From: Isochrysis galbana
Lineage: Eukaryota; Haptophyta; Isochrysidales; Isochrysidaceae
Length of the DNA: 64,000 nucleotides
Direction: 5' to 3'
Assembly (NCBI GenBank): GCA_018136815.1
Contig: CM030935.1
Span: 2,058,388 to 2,122,387 of the forward strand
Part shown: positions 20,701 through 27,732 of the stretch, piece after piece
How positions within the stretch are numbered: the first letter of the stretch is position 1
How the letters are laid out: each line of letters opens with the position of its first letter
Made by a program: the position numbers and the translations under genes
Notes under the pieces: model-generated
Databases searched by the model: none
What the model was told of the DNA's origin: nothing
Seen by the model: only the letters and a program-made list of their open reading frames with translations

Positions 20701-22540
20701 ACCTCCGCAATTCATGCGTCAGATCTGCGGTAATGGCGCCCGTGTGAAACGTCAAAGCCGTGCCATCACGCTGCGCAGATGAGTCAGTGAGGTGCATGCA
20801 AGCTGAAATACTGCGGGCCACCACTTTGAGCGAGACATCCATTGATAAGTTCTCCAAACCTGAGCCATCCGGATTCTCTCTAGCCGCCGTGTTGCTGCCA
20901 TTCCTCGCCCGGTCGGAATCGGTTTCGCTCTCAAACTTGCCAACCCTCCATCGGCTAGCTTGCCCTCTAAACCACGCTTGACGCGGCGGACGCACTGTAG
21001 CTCCCACCGCAAGACCCCGTTCAATCACTCGCTTGCGTGCCCGCAGCAGCGACGCCTCGTCAATTTGTGTTTCCAATTCCAGCTGAGCATCTGTGGGCGG
21101 CGGTTGCTCCTTAATAGAGAGGGGAGTCCCCCATCCGCTACGCTGCAACAAGGTCTCATATTCGACGAGGAGAGCCGCCTGCCTGCGGAGCGCAGTGTGA
21201 GCACAGATCCGCCGCTCTTCCGACAGGTCCTGCTTGACCGCCGCGCATGCGTATCGCCACCATGCCCGGGCGGTCCGTTGAGAAACACACCGGCTTGGCC
21301 GCAGGTGCCGGTGGCGCTCCAAGTATTCGGCGTAGACAGCCCGCCGTGCAACTCTCATGGCAGAGGATAGTACCGCCCGTGGCAGTGACAGGCTGAGCTC
21401 ACTCAATTCCGCCCCGCCAGATAGCTTGAGGTGTGGTCCCGACCTTGCGGGCATCGCATCCTGGCCGCTCGCATTCTCGTCATGCTCCGGCCACAGTAAT
21501 GACATGTCCACCGCTGCCTTCAGTTCGCACGGCGATATGACTGGCACCCTCGCCACCTCGCCCCCGACTAGAGCGTCAGTGGCGAGGGTTGGGCCCGAGG
21601 ATGCAGAAGCCATCTCTGGCCTGCCGTCTTGCCAGAAGGCGGAAATCGATGCGTCCACCTCAATGGCTGCGGTCTGCTCTCTCGACCGCTTGTTGCGCCG
21701 TGGCCATGGCATCCACGAAGGAATCGGCAGCATCCCCAAGAGCCCCGAAACGCGTGTATCTCTCCGGCAGCGCAACGAAAAAGAGTCCAATCTTACCTCC
21801 AAAGCTGCATGAGAGGAGTTCCGCCCTTTGTTTGCCGCTGACCATAGGTGCTGCCCATGAGCTGTGTGGGACGCGGCATTGCTCTGGTCCTCGGCACCAC
21901 CGAAACCTTCTTCGACGCGGATGCTGACGTTGGTGATCGAGACCACGAGTGACTGCAAGATCATATCAAGCAGGGCTTGCTGCTGGGAGGGGTCGAGTCT
22001 GGAGGGTGGAGCACTATTGCTCGAATCATTGTCTTCCGTACTAGCCTCTTGCACCACGTGTGCAAGGGCCTGTGATTTGTGGAGGCGAGCCGCCTTTCGC
22101 CTAGCGAGCCACTCACGCGAAAGCTGCTGCTGCTCCACCTCCCTACGGAAAGGCTCTCTCTGTTCCTGGTACTGTCGCCCCTCGCGTGCTCGTCCCGCTC
22201 TCCCACTCGAGAGAGACGGATGTGCCCTTGCCGTCGGCAGCGGCATCTCTCCCGCCTCGAGCCGCGAGCAGATGACGAGCGTAAGGCCATCGAGGCGGAG
22301 TACGAAGGGCGCGTTGCGTTGTGCGGCCTGTCTCCAAGGCAGCAGCACCTCCAGCTTGCGCACCTTGGCGGAGCGTACACTGAGTGGCAGGCCAAGTTGT
22401 GCAAGGGCGGCAGGCGAGAGCACCACGTGGTTGAGCCGGAGTGTGCCTGACTGGAGCTGGATGTCATGGTTGGAGGTGAAGGAGCCGAGAAGGCGCTGAA
22501 GCTGCGCCTTGACGAACCAGATGACCAGACGCTCGAGCAT
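8723..22540 (-). CDS. VPS13: VPS13-type bridge-like lipid transfer protein, single exon, 4,605 residues
   Basis: VPS13 proteins form long hydrophobic grooves that move lipids between organelles at contact sites. The start at 22540 is chosen because MLERLVIWFVKAQLQRLLG is a classical chorein N-terminus and is followed by a VPS13-like segment ending VRKLEVLLPW. The frame stays open another 219 codons upstream, but that part is Arg/Glu/Gly low-complexity sequence from a G/A-rich tract. Later parts include beta-rich VAB/SHR-binding-type sequence (mid to late protein), two consecutive GRAM/PH-like units (about 2840-2960 and 2970-3085), the conserved C-terminal helical motif GVGKGIAGAALRPTAGVLHF (about 4280-4315), and a final PH-like domain (about 4385-4510). 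No splice sites are needed over 13.8 kb. The tandem GRAM insertion is not part of the yeast or human VPS13 layout as I know it. Family assignment is firm; the exact internal domain borders are approximate. Confidence 0.93.
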   Translation of the reverse strand: MLERLVIWFVKAQLQRLLGSFTSNHDIQLQSGTLRLNHVVLSPAALAQLGLPLSVRSAKVRKLEVLLPWRQAAQRNAPFVLRLDGLTLVICSRLEAGEMPLPTARAHPSLSSGRAGRAREGRQYQEQREPFRREVEQQQLSREWLARRKAARLHKSQALAHVVQEASTEDNDSSNSAPPSRLDPSQQQALLDMILQSLVVSITNVSIRVEEGFGGAEDQSNAASHTAHGQHLWSAANKGRNSSHAALEVRLDSFSLRCRRDTRVSGLLGMLPIPSWMPWPRRNKRSREQTAAIEVDASISAFWQDGRPEMASASSGPTLATDALVGGEVARVPVISPCELKAAVDMSLLWPEHDENASGQDAMPARSGPHLKLSGGAELSELSLSLPRAVLSSAMRVARRAVYAEYLERHRHLRPSRCVSQRTARAWWRYACAAVKQDLSEERRICAHTALRRQAALLVEYETLLQRSGWGTPLSIKEQPPPTDAQLELETQIDEASLLRARKRVIERGLAVGATVRPPRQAWFRGQASRWRVGKFESETDSDRARNGSNTAARENPDGSGLENLSMDVSLKVVARSISACMHLTDSSAQRDGTALTFHTGAITADLTHELRRSTGTGHVGRRPRSSRDHRVAPDSASRANPAVLEMIGSESSTATFLSASVHSLSIFFTGLNSQWQSRATSPRISPRRAREKHVHAQGSASSAPVCLVHLGSRCVAARSGGSLSDVFRGGNAAAGHSPTPACQITVGIDCSGVKIVGMSAGVCISQPLSMRLHLGIIQPLADFIAAIAPSPPPQPFSCTPSRRAQLMAQLEAVIDRLVIDQQEKCARRSENAYQGLDSIIGRKSARVHLQTSAPRSASPSKPVKLPAWLVGLQLDVTESISAVIITPGAPRLHTPVVQMPRLHVGVAAPAHASQDALRIWIHAGIAVSWAKQAVLLQASREAPTHNLPVSHAQPSVMALASQPTFISSTTQPRSSAAMPSLLSRQSQLGSCPGSPRPDIARTPDALRTNAVGTMWSTPVSWQASSARVGLDTLRGPHTDTVSLDDGGGRRSFVEAVTSFFTRDSARSVASGNISLGNLTGQGHLGLGASLANTFSFGGHMRHRPHGHVPPTFDHLPEAAELFTLSGVRPIMDSFMLSLSLALPEEYVYAPPMEDTLEPSLSHPTITAEQVKLRPCSPLEGSISPDPSSHDPFDDLDDGELDVWSSKAVHATPVSPVRNPSNTGLLVRVERISEGALADDDDDDVHAVVTAAVASAKLPTIEVNGALPTLRVHVGARMLSETIDLIEHARRAIIPMLLLYHEITQRARANVSNAESCKVFGSPGEEVQDVPVVAERPTAPGAGVANLGLCQHARIRLQLQGLEVSVGLADRDEDERERDSGNDVESVSAPTAASLGERPVFAEEHSSLCLRSSALDLILQADAGGAQLSMYVGSVEVIDCRRGVPPKASVLVQLNSEAPPPVPIGLLAKIHGRCTSETRGDDLQDFVASGVCAPLLSASLQHGDEGSILADVGVQAQGFRLQWNPGVFSLCSYTLVEAMQVLAEAAADRAWADDAHFPSSRAAADCAGEMTPIEATTAAETKRDSASRLVDNTNRAQGPLRLNFSARVSVVSVAFNAEPLTGPVAGIPWDATTGETFEVAPEGMPPNIPMPHIMLLTVDDVEVALTQSPPIETGGKPELSLVIRASLDEMRCPENQRPDANTFVMARAIAKCPGTEAYRYEDVDVAATTVHAAKSNGAQAVVTLEQGVDTGGTLDVVVDIEPVYFELRIAPLLRSIEFIERAIRKPLVRLANGGRPVPPAPLADPASAIAAARRRPTWKILVPSAILTMPTSADGRLEFKCYDAMVASSSVGEPTLMDLIKVSVVRVHGVAVHPRGRGPPRHLALTVVEEIPRFELTLRKPLSNAAAASLGVPFQELIIDLTQFKSTVHLGLTPDDFGLLLAIWLDNFNLIPILPKDPARARLAQRGTTHLKVVVRLPQAALWLHDAADSRPLLQLRLDNLDIGVNKRLDGRTFVEIEVPKISCYVTIETTSGAIRWFRMLGPPLTSPAAAAEARGETALHAGSRVITNAARDKDGLGSGKIRPASQADAAARTTDDAGVFVSLATKGGDPEQVDVSIGRLSVSVLPKAVLGLAEFGVRAGVSASNVLSARKARLMARDGALPPRPPPTGQQLRLAIPMVQLLVTEPAPGAPEGMHCSADGSGDDDDEDGQEGPGALPMATPVAQEIEPRLVAVHISLSMESMRVPDGITVGVSLDTSAIETKPAQTAVYDQLSLQLSHSHTCLALGYYEDPIPDAWPRMPAMHGLRACGALCDLVSLPSVRDQAPALLEPFALHVAQSLRPGKMQTSLTLDQPLRASISLEMLIFVDAVSSAYQHTAATFPIDLTRPLDPLANAAAPAALGGGGKHLRALEMQETLLGSVPGIEITLLSCDRPCLPLVQLALGGEGQPITLTTDKVTTTAPLAAEVLVPMAVNFYNFSLLCWEPVVEPLSLLLRLQKSNDATPITSINLSLRGSLEINVSDTMIIAVHTNLQAFLGSRAARRALWLSSLPRGTWKSPRPTSLAVNDAHGHVLFEHDGGGQGALYWIVNETGEDLRYWATEEADVPMVPRGARTLDDEVVASRVASPSQAFPISRSNTRRVHELAAGGSARLSMWDAEAAELLSSRGWCEDTPRRLTVRLQGARPIAGLLVNRLGTTVLPIDEGGPSPSKQVRSLVCEVEQRNGTTRLTLRSMFTLVNCTQRTLAVDVELPYQPMQHAGLLKPGGGALPISREQLEGGLRITDCGLGDVPMNVVKAALDAADVTSALGKGPPYLWLPAQLAYDEPPPTAEEDAAWRSIFDVPDHQHLVRVISCSMVASEGSVLSKATNQAHAGDLYIGSAAFYFQPHHHAFQKKLARREKSLVVNYDAVISIVKKTSKLPNNKGLVLSLAAGSSPSSITLIGFTFASANQIRHLLETLVARCSTQFRRDMLTENVALRARFNLEHEQDLFVLQEYACALVHADGSARGKLYVTQRYLCFKGSLFGHETRATFSFDEILSIEPVETPTPNSIGLTCTTSEERLTFLNHRGHALLLLCQLHAVAHGAHLLPTPSDAYAIPSEEAELKPSPFLERAKPPPQPFANRPLRLNDNCNLIATCWRYPVKASLATGCPARMLIQAPAAIQNLLPEPLEWRVTWAKGEPPVLQEELPPHGALREVHSMVAGARYALQLRLPGYDWSAPIELDANGAQRGADRVEMVRLRPRRIERPQAMTQSNPGLSDGAAVSDEPSAAGTTGSLEDLNTREKSVRREKRQERRADKAVSAAATSLKLLVQHRSGCQCARHLLQVYATHWLINGTGLTLEFRVGRKKAHTQGRAGAVDTVEDAEAEAREVAEAAAGEVVDTGGNGDEGNVVAIEEQTMSDQQTLLESIANGSRHSLAVRVKPDVVMRQTALNDKPLRKDESDGGWSSPFSLLVGLGQLELGASAARSLRAGKYDLALHITPLANTDHGRIKVVTFVQRFWLYNRAGLVLECEQHNPKSSIHRSPGNAEHDVGEGEVSSGRDPLARKESFARGRARKKERVAALAQRSLEQREQRSLTPLAINERAPWHWPSPKEEPLLRVRAAPGQGESGFLPGLDEGWSSAFPIDTPGTFVVFCEQGVPRHESGWWASILRILVTVELVDARIEVTFELAPPAPPPILVVNQSRCIAAFWQRGVVTTSRHVAPPGGSAAFAWPEPQLEHAICISLSRSSDLLVTREPSGSNTRRTDPWRSQSHKVVVEAHPINLDAFDQPSPLVPSKSAKGGERDTAADSERLEDEYEEEERVEALRPETSRSLLKRSQRRSEKLEPVAWAHVALLDGVRVVTISETRPDTQSMSNASSSQPHLIMVVDVAAFGISIVHTAGGQEILYVSGTGLKHDVMLSADVATFELQLAVFQIDNQLSSATLPAVLSLAGSPPKEGRPALHLSIVRRLRTRGGAVDWWEYVSCRLLELELAAEPILVQALLDFLFAARIPSLIRLINDAKSQKLGAGSAIHHAAMDGRRTPPIQRIRKKREQRRLSASVRGLLRYGAPERLQYFKRLELHPIRVSITFHHNNNLGFGRGSAALLVPIPHIDEAPIHLSALLREHLVGTAAELGASIASHYKYSLLRQLMRVLLQVDMLGDPVGFVRTWSTGVKDLFYLPAMAVVQKPSSFGRAVAAGSASFAKSTIGAPINSFGKFVSSAARSSDRTLAAMDMGRTGGHWAEARESQRAVNLERGAVAAAKQSGRQLMDGTTKLGLGIISGVVGIVREPVKGAMNDGVRGFSIGVGKGIAGAALRPTAGVLHFASGMTNAMQQLSGETESTMTHSARIGRRRPPRMLHPISASHSSPRCRIVPYSLAEALAQQVLHSAGEGHYVNESMLRFELLRPPAQDAKPLVLVLTGVRLLVVDTTNWMSTANVPLRKVLTAEANDSNIVLILASRRGSGVSTRGDNPRLHSLHGDVAAEAWPSEQSEGSEYLVESGRSERAEKSSRRGNTDREKRLVVPCYSKVLALQLAESVQAAATVARTRRTAVFDDWRRSSMATARSTSIVSELSSSTSEYSLFGSLHPHASIANIRAENSTSNLGVSEHKIQEEAEDWHE

Positions 22541-23910
22541 CGCCGCCCTGGCGAGCCAGAGCGACCACCACCGCCCGCCACACCCACGCACCTCGGCCAC
22601 CTTGCCCCACCCCACTTCTCTCCGCCTCTTCTGTCTCTCACTCTCGCTCTTCCTTTTTGCTTGCTCCGTCTCTCCCTCTCCAAAGCAGATAGATCGTTCC
22701 CACATAAATATCCTCCGTACTCCTCCTACACCCTCTCTCTCTTCTTCTCTCCCCCTTTCACTTTTTCTGTACTCTACTCCTAGGGTGGGAGTATTGTAGG
22801 GTAGGTAGGAGTACACTCTGCTCTCTCTCTCGTCTCGCTCGCGCCATCCGGCTCTCTTCCTCGTACAATATTGTAATTCCCTTACCGCCTGGGAGGTCTT
22901 CTCTACTCCTCCTTTTTCCCATCTGCTCACTGCTCTCTTTTCTCTCTCGCGATGTTTCTCTCCTCTCTCTCCCAACCTATTTTCTTCTCTCCCCCTCCTG
23001 CAAACATCTCCGTTCATTCCGAGCTCGCGTCGCCACCCCCAGGAGCCCTCTCCTCTCTTTCTATTTCTCCCCGTCTCTCTTTCCCCTCTCCTCCTCCCTC
23101 TCTCTCTTCTCCTCCTCTCTCTCTCCACAACAACTCCTCTCATCGCCTTCTCTGCCCACTTCCCGCCACTTCTTTGGCCCCTCCCCTCGCACACCAAGTT
23201 GATCGGGGGGGGGGGGGGGGGTTGAACAAAAACACCGAGAGAGACAGAAAAAGGATAAGGAGGAGCAGAGAGAAAGAGGGCACAAGCGAGAAGGAGAAGT
23301 TGAACTCGCTTCCGGTGAGCGAGACGCAGGATAGGAGTACTTTATATACGAGCCCATGCTGATGAGGGAGGACGCCTGATGAAGAGGAGAAGAGGAGAGG
23401 AGAGGAGAGCCCCGTCTCCTGCTCCGCCTCCCTCCCCCCCGCCGCCGAGCGGGGGAGGGGGGGAGGGGGGAGGGGGAGCCGGGCTGCGTTGCCGTCTATT
23501 TATATCATCAGGACGTTCGGAGGAAACTGTCATCTGGAAACTGGGCCCCGGGAGACCCCTAAAAGGCTCAGTCTACGCGACCGCCGATCGCGAATCCAGA
23601 CCCTTATTTTCCTCGCTTTTCGAAAATGCAGAGTGAACGGCTCCGTCTGCTGCTCGCCGCCCTTGCTTCACGTAGAACGTGTGTGCCTCATCTCCATGGG
23701 TATCTAGAGCCTGAGCACACCTTAGACTAACCTATTTGGCGGCTGGTTCGTGCTAAGATTAAGATAGTACATAGTACGCGGTGCGCAGGGGCTCGTGGTG
23801 TTGTGTACGAGGCTAAGCCGCTCGGGCTTGGTACCCCTCTCCCCTACGCGCCTTGCACTCGGGAACGGAATAGAGGACTTGTTACTAACAACATTACACA
23901 TTACGCGAAA
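22541..23910. other. Upstream region of the VPS13-like gene, pyrimidine-rich on + strand
   Basis: From about 22615 to 23200 the plus strand is strongly C/T-rich (G/A-rich in the sense strand of VPS13), with a run of 17 G at 23205-23221 and more G/C-rich low-complexity DNA at 23380-23485. This probably contains the VPS13 promoter and 5' UTR. From 23490 to 23910 no gene was seen. Confidence 0.5.
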
Positions 23911-24126
23911 CTAGAAATGCGCCGGCTGTACCCAACCCGGGAACTGCACTCTCACTCTCCAGGCTAGTGCTGGCGTGCTGGCACCTGCCGCGATAGCGTC
24001 GGCTGTGCGAAGTTGTTGAGCTACTGTATCGCGCGCATAGATGCGCGATATGTCAGAATCCCAGCGACCGCGGGCCCTGACTGAGCTGCTGTTCGGTGCC
24101 CCCCCGCGTCCGCCAAATTGCGCCAA
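23911..24126 (-). pseudogene. Possible C-terminal fragment of a tyrosine-recombinase-like protein
   Basis: A 71-residue minus-strand frame contains GRWDSDISRIYAR and ends FPGWVQPAHF. The GRW-SD-YxR pattern resembles the end of tyrosine recombinases of Crypton/DIRS-like or phage-like elements, in which the tyrosine after a GRW/GHS box is the nucleophile. The rest of such a protein is not visible in this frame, so it would be a relic or a terminal exon. The minus-strand hypothetical gene just upstream (24163-24798) could belong to the same element, but no link is proven. Confidence 0.3.
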
Positions 24127-24162
24127 ATCCGTGGCGCCGCCGATCGATACTCGATACGGAAG

Positions 24163-24798
24163 CTATGCGCTATGCGCCCCCACGTCTGCCGCGTCGAGCT
24201 CTCGGGGGAGGCGAGCTGAGAGGTGTTTGGCGTAGTGGCTGAGCTCGGCAGTGGAGATTGGCGCTACGCCCCCTGCGCCGCGGCCGCCGGCCGCGTAGCC
24301 TTTCGACGAGCACAGCGCCACGTACTTGGCCACCTGCGGGCGGGGGCGGAGCGCTGCGTGAGTGCACGTATCATATGACTGTATCAAACAACGGTGGGCA
24401 GCGCGCGGCATACTTGGTAGATGATCGCGCACGCCGGCGACGAGAACCATCCGACGACGACGCGCATGGTCTTAATCTTGTGCGCGTCCTCTGCGGCCTG
24501 TTCGTCGGTGATTTGCATCATCGCGCGCAGCACGACGTCCATAGCCTTGCGCGCAGCTTCGAGGATGTTCACGAGGGCGTGCTCGGCGCAAGTCGGATCA
24601 TTGTCCCAGGTGCCGTCGCCGATGCCCGGGCCGCTCTCCCTTCCGTCGTGGATCCAGCGCCAGCGCTCGCCCTTGCGCGCGGTGGCGTTGCGGTCGCACG
24701 CACGCTGTGATGTTTGCGCCGGAAGGCGGCGCCAAGATCTTCGCCGCGCGCTCGTCGATGACGCCCGCCTTGAGCATGAGGTTGGCAATCTCGGCCAT
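24163..24798 (-). pseudogene. Hypothetical protein, one intron and an apparent 4-nt frameshift
   Basis: The ATG at 24798 opens MAEIANLMLKAGVIDERAAK and continues to about NITAC near 24710. A coherent frame resumes immediately, offset by four bases, within the local duplication GCGTGCGT. The second frame runs to a GT donor (intron 24334-24413, 80 nt, GTATGC to CCGCAG), and the phase-0 final exon (24333-24163) ends in DAADVGAHSA. Deleting one 4-base unit would give about 190 residues. No domain is recognised. The frameshift could be a real inactivating mutation, a polymorphism or an assembly error. The intron and coherent frames on both sides argue that it is or was a gene. Confidence 0.45.
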
Positions 24799-25620
24799 CG
24801 CCGGACCCCGGATACTGAGAATGAAGGGGGGAAAGGGACGAGGTGGAGCGAGGGGAAACAAGGGATATGTGCGATGTCGGCGGTGAGATAGAGATAGAAA
24901 AACCTAGACCTAGTAGGTGTTATAGCCTTAGCCCAGAATCGTTCAGCTGTCAGCTGTTTTTTTTATGACGAGTGCGAGCTGTGACGCCTGGGTTTTTGAT
25001 TGAATCGCGCGTGGCCGAGTTATTAGTGAATATGTGGATCGGGAGTTGTTGTGGGCGAGCCGAAGAGGCCCGCAGCAAGGCCGTTGTTGGCGCGGCAGGG
25101 GTCAAGCAACAGGTACATTGGAAAGTGTTGCGAAATGCCGATGGCTGCGGAGCGCCTCACGCACCGAGCGAAGGCAACGCCTCCGAGAGCGACGATGCCT
25201 TGTCAGGTTCCGGGTTCAAGCACAGATGGGCTCGAAGAGGAAGAGGGGGGGGGGGGGGAGTGGGAGGCAGGCACACAAGTGCTGCACACGGCAGTTTGTC
25301 TGCGCGGCCGACTGGCGCAGGGCGTTGGCGTGGGCGCGGTGGGCCTCGAAAGAGGCAGCGCTTCGCGTCTCAACGGGGGTCTTCCTTGAGATGGGGGCGA
25401 TCACGTATGGCGAGGGCTTGGAGGTCGCCAGGAAAGAGCACGCGCGGCTAGCCGAATTGCAGTATGATAGGAGATAGGAGCTATACATATGTGTTAGCCC
25501 CGAATCTGAATCTTCATTTTTTCAATAAGAATAAGGTTGCATTGTTTTGCTTTTCTTAAATTGGCTTTGTTGATTTGTACACAGCACCTCTGATTGCTTG
25601 AGATCACAGGAAGATCATAT
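24799..25620. other. Intergenic with a doubtful + strand ORF
   Basis: 24911-24940 is the inverted partner of 4000-4021. A plus-strand frame closing at 25477 ends in a helix-like stretch, EHARLAELQYDRR, but its upstream part is low-complexity and no start or splice structure could be supported. Nothing else recognisable was seen. Confidence 0.35.
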
Positions 25621-27345
25621 TCAGTACTTCATGGTGCGACCTTTACAGTCAAGCGCCTCAAGATAGGGGCATATGCACCTTAAATCCGCCTCAGCAAGAG
25701 AGGATGTGCGGATAGCCCCGTTGAGATCCAATCGTCGAAGAGTCGAGCATGACGAGCGGAGCAGCTGACGGATGGGTTCGGCTGCGATCTGCCGGCAACC
25801 AAAAAGATTGAGCGTCTGTAATCTCGACACGGAGGGACCTAAGATGACATAGAGCGATTTACATTGAGCTGAGCTCCAATCGCGTAAGCTCGTGCAGCGG
25901 CACAGGTACACCTTTTGCAGCTCACGACAACCAGTGGTATTGAGAGTTTCAAGTCTCGGAGTGCGGAGATGCAAGATCGAGAGGGAGGTTGCTTGAGCGA
26001 GGTTGAGTTCGTGCAACTCCACGAGGTCGATCTGAAGCAACATGATCCGTGACCAGCCGCGAAGCGAAAGAGTGGTTAAGGTCGGTGGTCTATTGATCCT
26101 CAGCGCGCGTGCCGAAACCTGATTTACTCCTGAAATTGCCGTAGCAAATGCGGCCATAGCCGAGGCTTCCGCCTCACTTTCAGCCTGGTTGATCTCCTCA
26201 GCCTTCGTCAGCTTGGCGTCACTTGTGGAGTCATGGTCACTGACGTGTGCACTCATTGTAACGCCCGTGGGTGCAAGTGGAGTGGCAACAGGTGGATTAG
26301 TGAGTAGACGGATGCCCATCAGTGCTGCTGCAGCATAGGGGGAGGCGCGAGGTGGCTCGATGCTGACGCCGGCAGCACGACGAGCTTGCAGCCGATCGCC
26401 GCAAAACGCCAGCTGGGCAATCTTCAGCTTTGAGGTCGGTCTGTTTAGGAGGCACTGAATGCACTCCTGCGAGATCTGTTGGTTGCCATTGAGACATAAG
26501 TGCGTGAGGCTGGACATGTTGGCAAGCCGGCTAGCGAGCGAGTCGTTCAGCACGGGACAATCGATCAGCATGAGAGCTTTCAGCTGATGAAGCCTGGTCG
26601 GGAGCTCGTAAAGTACCTCGGCAAGAGCATCCTCAGCTGGTGGGACTGCGTCCCTTTTGTCGAGCTTCCCAGCGTATGAAATTTGCAGCGAGTCAAGCTG
26701 TTGAAGCACGGGGAGCTCAAACGCGTCGAGAAGCAGCTGCGAGCCTCGGAGGCCGAGTGCGCTCAACTCTAAGTGGCGCATGGAAGTGACGCGTCGAAAG
26801 AGGCTCAGACAACGTCGGTTGCTCCAGTTGCGGAGTTGGGACGGTTGGGAGATCGATTTTATCTCTCCAAGGTAGGTGGACACTATGTTCTGCGCCTCCT
26901 TGCAGGTGAGTGAGAGGCTGGCCAACGCAGAGGTAGCGACGCGTGCCAGGAGACTGTTCAGAACCTCGTTCGGAAGCTGGCCAAATGGGGTCTGGGCAGA
27001 CTGCTGCGAGCCGGAACTGTCATGTTGGGGTATCGCTGCCGAACTGCCGACGCTTGGTCCGTCCTCATTCCCATCGGCGAGCGAGGCTGACAGCGCCAGC
27101 AACTGGTCGATCACCCCCTGCACATCGTCTCCTGCCGCAAAGAGCAAGGCACGGACGCGCTCCCGACTGACTTGCGGTGCAAGCGCGGACAATGCCTCCT
27201 CGTCGATGTGCTCAGTTACTTGAGCTAGCTGGCGCCTGGGGGTCACCTTGCTTCCGGTCACAGCTTTCGCGCTGGACGGCGCGCTCGCATTGCACCGCAG
27301 CTCGTACCGCCAATCGCGAGGCGCGCCCCTTGTACGACGACCCAT
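25621..27345 (-). CDS. F-box/LRR protein with an N-terminal UBA/CUE-like helix bundle
   Basis: Predicted substrate-recognition subunit of an SCF (Skp1-Cullin-F-box) ubiquitin ligase; 574 residues in one exon. Residues about 48-88 resemble a three-helix UBA/CUE ubiquitin-binding fold. Residues 121-159 form the F-box, starting FGQLPNEVLNSLLARV. From about 185 to the end there are leucine-rich repeats of the cysteine-containing FBXL type, for example LETLNTTGCRELQKVYLCRC. The ATG at 27345 is the first one that excludes the Pro/Arg/Ser-rich reading of the upstream promoter and of the antisense strand of the next gene. The gene is divergent from the one at 27733, with 387 bases between starts. The F-box/LRR assignment is solid; the UBA/CUE call is moderate. 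Confidence 0.8.
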   Translation of the reverse strand: MGRRTRGAPRDWRYELRCNASAPSSAKAVTGSKVTPRRQLAQVTEHIDEEALSALAPQVSRERVRALLFAAGDDVQGVIDQLLALSASLADGNEDGPSVGSSAAIPQHDSSGSQQSAQTPFGQLPNEVLNSLLARVATSALASLSLTCKEAQNIVSTYLGEIKSISQPSQLRNWSNRRCLSLFRRVTSMRHLELSALGLRGSQLLLDAFELPVLQQLDSLQISYAGKLDKRDAVPPAEDALAEVLYELPTRLHQLKALMLIDCPVLNDSLASRLANMSSLTHLCLNGNQQISQECIQCLLNRPTSKLKIAQLAFCGDRLQARRAAGVSIEPPRASPYAAAALMGIRLLTNPPVATPLAPTGVTMSAHVSDHDSTSDAKLTKAEEINQAESEAEASAMAAFATAISGVNQVSARALRINRPPTLTTLSLRGWSRIMLLQIDLVELHELNLAQATSLSILHLRTPRLETLNTTGCRELQKVYLCRCTSLRDWSSAQCKSLYVILGPSVSRLQTLNLFGCRQIAAEPIRQLLRSSCSTLRRLDLNGAIRTSSLAEADLRCICPYLEALDCKGRTMKY

Positions 27346-27732
27346 AGACAAGGACGCAAAGCAGCACTCTGGGCGACAGGCCCCACACAGACAACGGACG
27401 GCCTTGCCCCTGCCTCGCCTGCAGCCTGCCAAGAGGAGTCGGCTGTCGAGAGTGGAGAAAAAGTGGACCAGCAACGCGAAGCGATGCCGCACCGATGGAG
27501 GGAGAGGAAGAAGGGCTGGAGGCGGGCTGAGAGGTCTAAGAACCGCCAGGCAGCGGGAAAAAGGGAGGAATGGAGGGAAGCAGCCAAGGGGCACACGGGA
27601 GAGAGGAGAGGGAGAACGAGGGAGCGTCCGCGTCCTGCTCGCGGGCTGGGCGGGGGGGCCGCTTCTAAAGCTGATTTTAAAAAGTAGAGATGCCGGGGGG
27701 GGGGGGGAGGAGACCTGGGCGAGCGCGCCAAA
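27346..27732. promoter_or_regulatory. Shared divergent promoter region of the F-box and 27733 genes
   Basis: 387 bases separate two start codons on opposite strands. The interval is G/A-rich on the plus strand at 27480-27640, with a GGGGGG run near 27697. No TATA element at a sensible position was recognised. Confidence 0.45.

Noticed and set aside
22541..23197. 219-codon N-terminal extension of the VPS13 frame
   Set aside because: Arg/Glu/Gly-rich reading of a G/A tract; the chorein N-terminus starts exactly at the Met encoded at 22540.
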